Origin: DASSBG01 sp965651365 | GTDB taxonomy: Bacteria; Pseudomonadota; Gammaproteobacteria; Xanthomonadales; Rhodanobacteraceae | Assembly (NCBI GenBank): GCA_965651365.1 | Contig: CBFGSA010000008.1 | Coordinates: forward strand, 1 to 40,011 | Reading direction: 5' to 3' | DNA length: 40,011 nucleotides | Part shown: piece after piece, positions 1 to 8,057 of the stretch | How the letters are laid out: the number at the start of each line of letters is the position of its first letter | How positions within the stretch are numbered: position 1 is the first letter of the stretch | Program-made: the position numbers and the translations under genes | Notes under the pieces: generated by a model | Seen by the model: the letters and a program-made list of their open reading frames with translations, nothing else | The model's database searches: none | What the model was told of the DNA's origin: nothing

Positions 1-125
1 CGGCATCCCGGGCGCGGGGCGCATCGCCGATACCGCAAGCATGCTCGCTCAGCTGGCCCACGCCGAAACCCTGACCGACTTTCTCACCAGTCGCGGCCAT
101 GGGCCGCTCTTACAGGAGAAGCAAC

Positions 126-139
<14 letters not shown>
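1..139 (+). CDS. aceB: Malate synthase A, C-terminal end (partial)
   Basis: The window opens inside a reading frame (phase 2) that runs to a TGA at 137-139. Its last residues read ...ETLTDFLTSRGHGPLL..., which resembles the conserved C-terminus of malate synthase A (DFLTLPGY-like). Malate synthase condenses glyoxylate with acetyl-CoA to give malate, the second glyoxylate-shunt step, and its usual neighbour, isocitrate lyase, follows directly. The stop lies 14 nt inside aceA, so the two genes overlap and are probably co-transcribed. Only about 45 residues are visible, so the call rests on the C-terminal motif and on context. Confidence 0.7.
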
Positions 140-1433
<1,294 letters not shown>

Positions 1434-1442
1434 GCTTTTGGA

Positions 1443-2021
1443 TCACGGCAGCTGCAATCCGCACTGGCGCAGCAGGCGGGCCAGGGCGATCAGGGGCAGG
1501 CCGATCAGGGCGCTGGGATCGCGGGTTTCGATGGCGTCGAACAAGGCGATTCCCGGTCCCTCGCACTTGAAGCTGCCGGCACAATCGAGGGGTCGCTCGG
1601 TCTCGACATAACGCCCGATTTCGACTTCGCCCAGGACACGGAACTGGACCGTGGTGATGTCCAGGTGCTGCAGGGGGCGCTGCTGCCCGGAGGCAAGCAC
1701 GCACAGGCCGGTGAAAAACTGCACCGCCCGGCCGCTGGCGGCGCGCAACTGGCGGCGGGCATTTTCCGGCGTGCCGGGTTTGCCGATCACCTGGCCATCC
1801 AGCAAGGCGGCCTGGTCGCTGCCGATGACGATGGCCTTGGCGTGTTGCCTGGCGGCGGTGCGGGCCTTCTCCAGGGCCAGGCGGCTGACCAGCTCATGGG
1901 CCAGCTCGTCTGCAAAGGGCGTTTCGTCAATGTCAGTGGCCTGCACATCGAAGCCGACACCGAGCTGGCGCAATTGCCGGGCGCGGTAGCGCGAACCCGA
2001 AGCCAGGATCAGCCGGCTCAT
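1443..2021 (-). CDS. maf: Maf-family nucleotide pyrophosphatase (YceF type)
   Basis: House-cleaning pyrophosphatase that hydrolyses non-canonical or modified nucleoside triphosphates; the YceF subgroup prefers 7-methyl-GTP. The 192-residue protein begins with the diagnostic LILASGSRYRARQL, followed by the ATDIDET loop, the IGSDQAALLDG motif containing the catalytic Asp, and IGKPGTPENA. The C-terminal GIALFDAIETRDPSALIGLPL is typical of YceF rather than of the YhdE (dTTP) branch. The ATG at 2021 overlaps the stop of the upstream minus-strand gene by ATGA, so the two are translationally coupled. In many gammaproteobacteria yceF lies divergent from yceD-rpmF, exactly as here. The substrate is inferred from the subgroup and was not shown. 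Confidence 0.92.
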   Translation of the reverse strand: MSRLILASGSRYRARQLRQLGVGFDVQATDIDETPFADELAHELVSRLALEKARTAARQHAKAIVIGSDQAALLDGQVIGKPGTPENARRQLRAASGRAVQFFTGLCVLASGQQRPLQHLDITTVQFRVLGEVEIGRYVETERPLDCAGSFKCEGPGIALFDAIETRDPSALIGLPLIALARLLRQCGLQLP

Positions 2022-2503
2022 GTGCGCTGTTGGTGCTCGCGCACGGCCTGATCGAGCTCCCGGTGGGCCTGCTGCAGTTGTTCAAGTTGTTGGTGAATCC
2101 GGGCGGCGGCGCTTTCCAGCGCATCCGCAGCCTTGTCCAGCTCTTCGCGGCTGGCCGAGGGTGCCTTGTCGCGGATCCACATCCGGTGCTGCAGCAGATC
2201 GCGCAGTGCCGAGTCGATGGCGTCTTTGGCCGTGGCACTGCCGGCGCTGGGCAATCCGGGTGTGACCGCGACGGCGGCGTGTGCCTGGGCCAGGCGCACG
2301 CGGCACTGCTTGATGTCGCCTTCGAGTGCGTCGGCACCGCGCAGCAGGCGCAGCATGAGTTGCTCGCGGCGATGCCCGTGCCAGTAGCGCAGCAGAACGA
2401 TCACGGCAAGTACAATGACCACAAGCAGCAGTCCGAGCGCGATCCAGTTGACGATTCGATCCACAAGCAGTCCATTCGGAGCCGGAGCCCAAGTCTGCCG
2501 CAT
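2018..2503 (-). CDS. Hypothetical membrane-anchored coiled-coil protein
   Basis: I do not recognise a named family. The protein (about 161 residues from ATG 2503) has a short N-terminus, one clear transmembrane segment (IALGLLLVVIVLAVIVLL, about residues 20-37), a basic stretch HGHRREQ, and then a long charged, Ala/Gln/Glu-rich region that looks helical or coiled-coil to the end. The topology suggests an inner-membrane anchor with a cytoplasmic helical domain. A longer reading from 2587 exists, but that start lies on the -10 box of the divergent yceD promoter and adds Cys-rich sequence of unlikely coding nature, so 2503 is preferred. No strong ribosome site is visible for either. Its stop overlaps the maf start by ATGA. 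Confidence 0.65.
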   Translation of the reverse strand: MRQTWAPAPNGLLVDRIVNWIALGLLLVVIVLAVIVLLRYWHGHRREQLMLRLLRGADALEGDIKQCRVRLAQAHAAVAVTPGLPSAGSATAKDAIDSALRDLLQHRMWIRDKAPSASREELDKAADALESAAARIHQQLEQLQQAHRELDQAVREHQQRT

Positions 2504-2558
2504 GAACCGGCGCGGGTAAACCGCGGCTTTGCAGGCCGGACAGTTTTCAGCTCCCAGG

Positions 2559-2587
2559 TTGACTTTGCACGCCCTGGCCCCTAACAT
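2559..2587 (+). promoter_or_regulatory. Sigma70-type promoter for yceD-rpmF-fab
   Basis: TTGACT at 2559-2564 and TAACAT at 2582-2587 are separated by exactly 17 nt. Transcription would start near 2594, giving a leader of about 75 nt before yceD. It is the best consensus promoter I found in the window, and it sits where the YceD/L32/fatty-acid operon promoter is expected. Prediction by eye only. Confidence 0.72.
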
Positions 2588-2593
2588 CCCGCG

Positions 2594-2613
2594 CCCATGT
2601 CCCGGGGCATGGG
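2594..2613 (+). promoter_or_regulatory. Hairpin at the 5' end of the yceD-rpmF transcript
   Basis: CCCATG (2594-2599) pairs with CATGGG (2608-2613), and the loop itself contains CCC/GGG, so the stem can extend inward. It lies at the predicted transcription start, where a stem often protects the 5' end of the mRNA. It is not followed by a T tract, so it is not an intrinsic terminator. Function is inferred. Confidence 0.4.
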
Positions 2614-2669
2614 AAGCCTTGGCCTGCCGTCAGTGGCAGCCACCGCTTCGCACAGCAGATCGAGGTGCC

Positions 2670-3203
2670 ATGATGCCCAGGACAGATCGCACCGAAACAC
2701 GTTTGCCGGTCACCGTGGATGCCGCACGGATGGTGGCCGAACGGCGGCTGTTTGCCGGTAGCTTGCCGATTGCGGGCATGACGAGGCTGTTGCCCAGCCT
2801 TGCCGATGACCGTGGCGAGGCCCGTTTCGAGCTGGAATTCGGCCAGGGCGAACTGGGCGATCCCGAGTTGCATGTGCACGTGCGCGCTGCGGTGGATTTG
2901 CAGTGTCAGCGCACGCTGGAGACGTTCGAGCTGCCGCTGGAGGTGGATACTCAGCTCGGTTTGATTGACAATGAGCAGCAGGAAGCCGGTTTGCCGGAAG
3001 GGGTCGAACCCCTGTTGCTCGACAATGGCACGCTGCAATTGGCGGCGGTGATCGAGGACGAGCTGCTGCTGGCTCTGCCCCTGGTCCCGGTCAAGCCGGG
3101 CAGCCAGTTGCCGGAATTCGATTCCGGCGAACCAGCCGCCGAGGCGGCAGACGCAAGAGAAAACCCGTTTGCCGTGCTCGGCAAGCTGAAGCAGAACAAG
3201 TGA
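2670..3203 (+). CDS. yceD: YceD/DUF177 family protein (23S rRNA accumulation)
   Basis: A DUF177 protein of 177 residues. The family is almost always encoded directly before rpmF and is linked to 23S rRNA/large-subunit accumulation. Family hallmarks visible are the central LQCQRTLETFELPLE, where the Cys lies in the conserved 'CQR(C/T)L' block, the acidic middle segment, and the C-terminal NPFAVLGKLK. ATG 2670 (or the adjacent ATG 2673) follows GAGGTG at 2662-2667, which makes it the likely start; the longer frame from 2529 runs through the promoter. rpmF follows after 20 nt. The assignment rests on the motif plus gene order. Confidence 0.88.
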   Translation: MMPRTDRTETRLPVTVDAARMVAERRLFAGSLPIAGMTRLLPSLADDRGEARFELEFGQGELGDPELHVHVRAAVDLQCQRTLETFELPLEVDTQLGLIDNEQQEAGLPEGVEPLLLDNGTLQLAAVIEDELLLALPLVPVKPGSQLPEFDSGEPAAEAADARENPFAVLGKLKQNK

Positions 3204-3223
3204 ATTTCCTGGAGATTTGAGTC

Positions 3224-3418
3224 ATGGCCGTTCAGAAAAGCCGCAAAACCCGTTCCAAGCGCGGCATGCGCCGTTCCCATGATGCGCTCAAGCCGGTACA
3301 GTTGTCGGAAGACCCGACCACCGGCGAGATCCATCGTCGTCACCACATCACCGCCGACGGCTACTATCGCGGGCGCAAGGTGATCGACACCAGCGGACCG
3401 GTGGTCGAAGAAGACTGA
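3224..3418 (+). CDS. rpmF: 50S ribosomal protein L32
   Basis: Small basic large-subunit protein of 64 residues. It begins MAVQKSRKTRSKRGMRRSHD, the standard L32 N-terminus, and has the C-terminal GYYRGRKVI typical of proteobacterial L32. The zinc-binding Cys residues found in some L32 paralogues are absent, so this is the Cys-minus (zinc-independent) form. GGAGA lies 10 nt before the ATG. It is preceded by yceD as usual, but it is followed directly by fabH rather than by plsX, which normally stands between them. Confidence 0.96.
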   Translation: MAVQKSRKTRSKRGMRRSHDALKPVQLSEDPTTGEIHRRHHITADGYYRGRKVIDTSGPVVEED

Positions 3419-3456
3419 TTCCACCCGGCTAGCCCGGTTGCCGCAAGGGGACGATC

Positions 3457-4425
3457 CTGAAATACGCACGCATCATCGGCACCGGCAGCGCATTGCCGGA
3501 CAGGGTGGTCACCAACGCCGATCTTGAGGCGATGGTGGACACCACCGACGAGTGGATCCGTACCCGCACCGGCATTCGCGAACGGCGCCGCGCCGTTGAC
3601 GGCGAGACCACGGGTGATCTGGCCTTCCGGGCCGCTGAACTGGCCCTGGAAGCGGCCGGGCTGAAAGGCTCGGACCTGGACATGATTGTGCTGGGCACGA
3701 CCACGCCCGATGTGATCTTTCCCGCCACCGCCTGCCTGCTGCAGGATCGCCTGGGTGCCAACGGCTGCGCCGCGATGGACGTCAATGCTGCCTGCTCGGG
3801 CTTCATGTATGCCCTGGGCATCGCCGACAAGTTTGTCCGCACCGAATCGGCCCGCCGGGTGCTGGTGGTTGGTGCCGAAACACTGAGCCGCATGATCGAC
3901 TGGTCCGACCGCAGCACCTGCGTGCTGTTTGGCGACGGTGCCGGTGCCGCCGTGCTCGAAGCCAGCGACGAGGCCGGTATCCTGGCCACGCGCCTGCATG
4001 CCGACGGCCACTACGGCGAACTGCTGCACAACCCCGTGGGCGTATCCAGGGGCTTTCTCGACGAGCCCAACCACGGTGTGCGCGTCATCATGCGCGGTCA
4101 GGAAGTGTTCAAGGTGGCGGTCAAGACGCTGGAACGCCTGGTCGATGAAACGGTCGAGGCTGCCGGTCTGACCAAGTCCGATGTCGACTGGCTGATTCCG
4201 CATCAGGCCAACCTGCGCATCATCAAGGGTACGGCCAAGCGTCTGCGTCTGCCCATGGAGCGGGTCATCGTGACCATTGACCGCCACGGCAACACATCCT
4301 CGGGTTCGGTGCCGCTGGCACTCGACGAGGCGGTGCGTTCGGGCCGCATCCAGCGCGGCCAGAACCTGCTGCTGGAAGCCTTCGGCGGCGGCTTCACCTG
4401 GGCATCGGCCCTGATTCGATACTGA
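3457..4425 (+). CDS. fabH: 3-oxoacyl-ACP synthase III (KAS III), apparent CTG start
   Basis: Starts fatty acid synthesis by condensing acetyl-CoA with malonyl-ACP. With the proposed start the protein is 322 residues (E. coli about 317). The catalytic Cys is residue 113 (NAACSGFMYALG), the His lies in IPHQANLRI and the Asn in HGNTSSGSVPLAL. The conserved first strand KYARIIGTGSALP is encoded from 3460, yet no ATG, GTG or TTG lies between the in-frame TAG at 3430-3432 and a TTG at 3493 that would delete this strand. CTG at 3457-3459 follows AAGGGG (3445-3450) by 6 nt and gives L/M-KYARIIGTGS, so CTG is chosen. A single A-to-C change from ATGA would explain it; a sequencing error is the alternative. 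Confidence 0.93.
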   Translation: MKYARIIGTGSALPDRVVTNADLEAMVDTTDEWIRTRTGIRERRRAVDGETTGDLAFRAAELALEAAGLKGSDLDMIVLGTTTPDVIFPATACLLQDRLGANGCAAMDVNAACSGFMYALGIADKFVRTESARRVLVVGAETLSRMIDWSDRSTCVLFGDGAGAAVLEASDEAGILATRLHADGHYGELLHNPVGVSRGFLDEPNHGVRVIMRGQEVFKVAVKTLERLVDETVEAAGLTKSDVDWLIPHQANLRIIKGTAKRLRLPMERVIVTIDRHGNTSSGSVPLALDEAVRSGRIQRGQNLLLEAFGGGFTWASALIRY

Positions 4426-4476
4426 TTTCTCAGCAGTCCCGGTGCCGCGGCGTCGCTGCCCGGGGATGGGTATTCC

Positions 4477-5466
4477 ATGAATTCGACACAAAACGATATG
4501 CTGGACAGTGCGCCGGCTGAAAACCTGGCTTTCGTGTTTCCCGGGCAGGGCTCGCAGTCGGTCGGCATGCTGGCCGATCTGGCAGCGCGTTACCCGGCCA
4601 TTCGCGAGACCTTCGCCGAGGCCTCCGAAGGTGCGTCCATGGACTTGTGGACGTTGGTCCAGGATGGACCTGCCGAGGAACTGGACAAGACCGAGAACAC
4701 GCAGCCGGCGCTGGTTGCGGCCTGTGTCGCGGTATGGCGCTTGTGGCGCGAGCAGGGCGGCGCAGTTCCGGCGCGCCTGGCCGGCCACAGTCTGGGTGAA
4801 TACGCCGCCATGGTGGCTGCGGGTGTGCTGTCGCTGCACGATGCCGCCAATTTGGTGGCCGAACGCGGTCGCTTGATGCAGTCGGCAGTGCCGGCCGGCG
4901 TTGGTGCCATGGCGGCCATACTGGGTGGCGACGAAGATCAGATTGCCGCCGTATGCACCGAGATGGCCGAAGGCCAGGTGGTGGCGCCGGCCAACTTCAA
5001 TGCACCCGGCCAGCTCGTGATCGCGGGGCACGCCGAAGCCGTCCAGCGGGTCATCGATGCGCTGGCCGACAAGGGCGTGCGCAAGGTGGTCAAGTTGCCG
5101 GTGTCGGTGCCCTCGCACTGCAGCCTGATGCGCGAAGCGGCCGACAAGCTGTCCGCGCGCATGGCCGATGTCCAGTGGCACGAGCCACGCATTCCCGTGG
5201 TGCAAAATGCCGACGCCGACGTGCATTCGAGCATTGCCCACATCCGCGCGGCGCTGGAGCGGCAGCTATACATGCCGGTGCGCTGGACCAGGACGATCGA
5301 AGTGCTGGCACGCGGGGGCGTGGCGCGGGTGGCCGAATGCGGGCCGGGCAAGGTATTGTGCGGCCTGATCCGGCGCATCGACCGGCAGCTTGAAGGCCGT
5401 GCCATTGGTGACCCGGACACCTTTGCCGCTGCATTGGCGGACTGGTCGCAGCCCAATGAGGATTGA
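4477..5466 (+). CDS. fabD: Malonyl-CoA:ACP transacylase
   Basis: Loads malonyl groups from CoA onto acyl carrier protein. The protein is 329 residues from ATG 4477, with FVFPGQGSQSVGML near the start, the nucleophile Ser105 in AGHSLGEYAAMV, the substrate Arg in MQSAVPAG context, the catalytic His in VSVPSHCSLM and the C-terminal ECGPGKVLCGL. About 15 residues precede the conserved core. An in-frame ATG at 4498 would trim 7 of them, but GGGGATGGG lies at a usable distance from 4477 and nothing similar precedes 4498. It sits 51 nt after fabH and 4 nt before fabG. Confidence 0.96.
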   Translation: MNSTQNDMLDSAPAENLAFVFPGQGSQSVGMLADLAARYPAIRETFAEASEGASMDLWTLVQDGPAEELDKTENTQPALVAACVAVWRLWREQGGAVPARLAGHSLGEYAAMVAAGVLSLHDAANLVAERGRLMQSAVPAGVGAMAAILGGDEDQIAAVCTEMAEGQVVAPANFNAPGQLVIAGHAEAVQRVIDALADKGVRKVVKLPVSVPSHCSLMREAADKLSARMADVQWHEPRIPVVQNADADVHSSIAHIRAALERQLYMPVRWTRTIEVLARGGVARVAECGPGKVLCGLIRRIDRQLEGRAIGDPDTFAAALADWSQPNED

Positions 5467-5470
5467 TTCG

Positions 5471-6214
5471 ATGAGTGGAATCCTGCAAGGCGAAATCGCC
5501 CTGGTGACCGGTGCCACGCGCGGCATCGGCGCAGCCATTGCCGATCATCTGGGCGCCTTGGGCGCCTGTGTCATCGGCACGGCCACATCAGAAAAGGGCG
5601 CCGCCGTGATCAGCGAACGGCTGGCCGAACTGGGTGGCAGCGGTCGCGTGTTGAACGTAACCGATACGGCTGCCATCGATACCCTGGTCGCCGAAATCGG
5701 CAAGGATCAGGGGGCGGTCAGCATTCTGGTCAACAACGCCGGCATTACCCGCGACCAGCTTCTGATGCGCATGAGCGAGGACGACTGGCAGGCCATCATT
5801 GATACCAACCTGAGTTCGGTGTTCCGTACCAGCAAGGCCGTGATGCGCGGCATGATGAAGGCGCGCAAGGGTCGCATCATCAGCATTGCCTCGGTGATCG
5901 GCCTGATTGGCAATGCCGGCCAGGCCAACTACGCCGCTGCCAAGGCCGGCATGATCGCCTTTTCCAAGTCGCTGGCGCGTGAAGTCGGCTCGCGCGGCAT
6001 CACGGTGAACACCGTGGCACCGGGCTTCATCGAAACCGACATGACCCATGCGCTGCCCGAGGCGCAGCAGGAAGTCATGAAGACCCAGATTGCGCTGGGC
6101 CGTTTCGGCAGCCCCGATGATGTCGCTGCTGCCGTCGGTTTCCTGGCTTCCCCGGCCGCCGCCTGGATTACCGGTGAAACCCTGCATGTCAATGGCGGCA
6201 TGTACATGGCGTAA
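5471..6214 (+). CDS. fabG: 3-oxoacyl-ACP reductase
   Basis: NADPH-dependent reduction of 3-ketoacyl-ACP in fatty acid elongation. A 247-residue classical short-chain dehydrogenase with the cofactor motif VTGATRGIG (residues about 11-19), the NNAGIT motif, the catalytic Ser in ISIASVIG, and the YAAAK Tyr/Lys pair. It ends in the typical TGETLHVNGGMYMA. The adjacent fabD and acpP rule out an unrelated SDR. ATG 5471 lies 4 nt after the fabD stop and matches the family N-terminus; the longer frame from 5390 is inside fabD. A 224-nt gap with its own signals separates it from acpP. Confidence 0.96.
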   Translation: MSGILQGEIALVTGATRGIGAAIADHLGALGACVIGTATSEKGAAVISERLAELGGSGRVLNVTDTAAIDTLVAEIGKDQGAVSILVNNAGITRDQLLMRMSEDDWQAIIDTNLSSVFRTSKAVMRGMMKARKGRIISIASVIGLIGNAGQANYAAAKAGMIAFSKSLAREVGSRGITVNTVAPGFIETDMTHALPEAQQEVMKTQIALGRFGSPDDVAAAVGFLASPAAAWITGETLHVNGGMYMA

Positions 6215-6438
6215 GAAGGGAGCTGCTCGATTCGAGGGCTCCTCCCACCATCATGGCATCGATGAAAATCAGGCGGTTGTCCGGTTTTCCTCAGGTTGAT
6301 CTGCACTTTGTCGGTACGGTTTCCGACGGTGTCGGTTACGAATTTCCGGTATGCTCGGCTGCCTCTGGCGGGTAGCAGGCATGCAGCAAGTCCACTACAA
6401 TGCGCCAGCTTGATTACTCCACGGGAGGTTACAAACCA
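6215..6438 (+). promoter_or_regulatory. fabG-acpP intergenic region: hairpin and possible acpP promoter
   Basis: This gap is unusually long for the cluster. Just after the fabG stop, GGAGC (6219-6223) pairs with GCTCC (6238-6242) around an inner CTCGA/TCGAG, making a hairpin without a T tract. Further down, TACAAT at 6396-6401 is a good -10 match placed 38 nt before acpP, but I see no convincing -35 box at 16-18 nt. A separate acpP promoter would fit the high demand for acyl carrier protein. The acpP ribosome site GGGAGGT is at 6423-6429. Confidence 0.35.
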
Positions 6439-6678
6439 ATGAGCAGTATCGAAGATCGCGTCAAGAAAATCGTAGTTGAACAACTTGGCGTGAAGGAAGA
6501 CGAAGTGACACCCAACGCATCCTTCGTGGATGACCTCGGCGCCGACTCACTGGACACCGTGGAGCTGGTCATGGCGCTTGAGGAAGAGTTCGAGTGCGAG
6601 ATTCCGGACGAGGACGCGGAAAAGATCACTTCGGTGCAGCAGGCGATCGACTACGTCAAGGCGCACGTCAGCGAGTGA
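6439..6678 (+). CDS. acpP: Acyl carrier protein
   Basis: Carries growing acyl chains on a phosphopantetheine arm for fatty acid and lipid synthesis. Acidic protein of 79 residues with the attachment Ser37 in DDLGADSLDTVELVM, the typical start SSIEDRVKKIV, and the helix IPDEDAEKI. ATG 6439 follows GGGAGGT (6423-6429); an in-frame upstream ATG at 6400 has no ribosome site and is not conserved. It is followed by a strong terminator before fabF, so much of its mRNA is probably monocistronic or ends there. Confidence 0.97.
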   Translation: MSSIEDRVKKIVVEQLGVKEDEVTPNASFVDDLGADSLDTVELVMALEEEFECEIPDEDAEKITSVQQAIDYVKAHVSE

Positions 6679-6720
6679 TGCGCCGGTGCGCCGGTCGTGG
6701 CGCCGCACAATCCATACGAC

Positions 6721-6757
6721 CGCAAGCTGCGTCCTCAGAGGCGCAGCTTGCGTTTTT
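6721..6757 (+). terminator. Intrinsic terminator after acpP
   Basis: Perfect 11-bp stem CGCAAGCTGCG (6721-6731) / CGCAGCTTGCG (6742-6752), a 10-nt loop that can pair internally (CCT/AGG), then TTTTT at 6753-6757. This is the clearest rho-independent terminator in the window. It lies 42 nt after the acpP stop and 40 nt before fabF, and should lower fabF expression relative to acpP. Confidence 0.9.
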
Positions 6758-6796
6758 GGCAGACGGAACAGTTTGGCCTCCTGACAGGTAGACGAA

Positions 6797-8038
6797 ATGA
6801 GCAAGCGACGCGTGGTAGTGACCGGCATCGGCATTCTGTCGCCGATCGGCAATTCTCTGGATACGGCCTGGGACAGCGTCACGGCCGGCCGCAGCGGCAT
6901 TGGCCCGATCACCCATTTTGACACCCGCGACTTCCCCACCCGCATTTCGGGCGAGGTGCGCGATTTCGATCCGGCCGACTACATTCCGGTCAAGGACGTG
7001 AAGAAGATGGATCCGTTCATCCATTACGGCGTCGCGGCCGGCATGGATGCGCTCAAGGACTCGGGTTTCGAGCTCAGCGAGGCGAATGCCGAGCGCATCG
7101 GCGTGGCCGTGGGTGCCGGCATTGGTGGCCTGGCCACGATCGAGCGCACCTCGATCGCCTACAACGAGCGCGGGCCGCGCAAGATCTCGCCATTCTTCGT
7201 GCCGAGCTCGATCATCAACATGATCTCCGGCAACCTGTCGATCATGCTCGGCATCAAGGGCCCCAACATCGCCTGTGTGACCGCCTGCACCACGGCCACC
7301 CACAATATCGGCCTGGCCATGCGCATGATCCAGTACGGCGATGCCGACGCGATGCTGGCCGGTGGTGCCGAATTTGCCACCACCGGCACCGCCGTGGGCG
7401 GTTTCTGCGCCGCGCGCGCCCTGTCCACCCGCAACGACGAGCCGGAAAAGGCCAGCCGGCCCTGGGATGCCGACCGCGACGGCTTCGTGCTGTCCGACGG
7501 TGCCGGTGTGCTGATGCTGGAAGAATACGAAGCGGCCAGGGCGCGCGGCGCCCGCATCTATTGCGAGCTGACCGGCTTCGGCATGAGCGGCGACGCGCAT
7601 CACATCACCGCGCCGGCCGAGGACGGCGACGGCGGCGCGCGCTGCATGCAAAACGCCATTGCCGATGCCGGCATCGCGCTGGCTGACATTGGCTATATCA
7701 ATGCGCACGGGACCTCTACGCCGGCTGGCGACGTGGCCGAAGTCGAGGGCGTGAAGAAGGTGTTCGGTGCGCATGCCGGCAAGCTGATGGTCAGCTCCAC
7801 CAAGTCGATGACCGGTCACCTGCTGGGCGCGGCCGGCGGTGTGGAAGCGATCTTCACCGCAATGGCCCTGCACAAAGGGGTGATTCCGCCCACCATCAAC
7901 CTCGATAATCCGGGCGAAGGCTGCGATCTTGATTTCGTGCCGCACACAGCGCGCGAGGTCCAGGTCGATCAGGCGCTGAGCAATTCCTTCGGCTTCGGCG
8001 GAACCAATGGCACCCTGGTGCTGAAGCGGTTCGACTGA
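6797..8038 (+). CDS. fabF: 3-oxoacyl-ACP synthase II (KAS II)
   Basis: Elongates acyl-ACP with malonyl-ACP. 413 residues, the standard length. The catalytic Cys164 lies in VTACTTATHNIG and the two His residues are His304 (NAHGTSTPAGD) and His341 (MTGHLLGAAGG). The C-terminal SNSFGFGGTNGTLVL is also present. The start MSKRRVVVTGIG matches the family. Position after acpP is the common fab cluster order. It is followed after only 19 nt by pabB, so folate precursor genes share its transcript. Confidence 0.97.
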   Translation: MSKRRVVVTGIGILSPIGNSLDTAWDSVTAGRSGIGPITHFDTRDFPTRISGEVRDFDPADYIPVKDVKKMDPFIHYGVAAGMDALKDSGFELSEANAERIGVAVGAGIGGLATIERTSIAYNERGPRKISPFFVPSSIINMISGNLSIMLGIKGPNIACVTACTTATHNIGLAMRMIQYGDADAMLAGGAEFATTGTAVGGFCAARALSTRNDEPEKASRPWDADRDGFVLSDGAGVLMLEEYEAARARGARIYCELTGFGMSGDAHHITAPAEDGDGGARCMQNAIADAGIALADIGYINAHGTSTPAGDVAEVEGVKKVFGAHAGKLMVSSTKSMTGHLLGAAGGVEAIFTAMALHKGVIPPTINLDNPGEGCDLDFVPHTAREVQVDQALSNSFGFGGTNGTLVLKRFD

Positions 8039-8057
8039 CCGCGCAGTCGGCCTCGCC

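Noticed and set aside
3364..5241. 625-codon antisense frame opposite fabH and fabD
   Set aside because: Spans two well-supported genes and their gap, with shadow-type composition and no motif.
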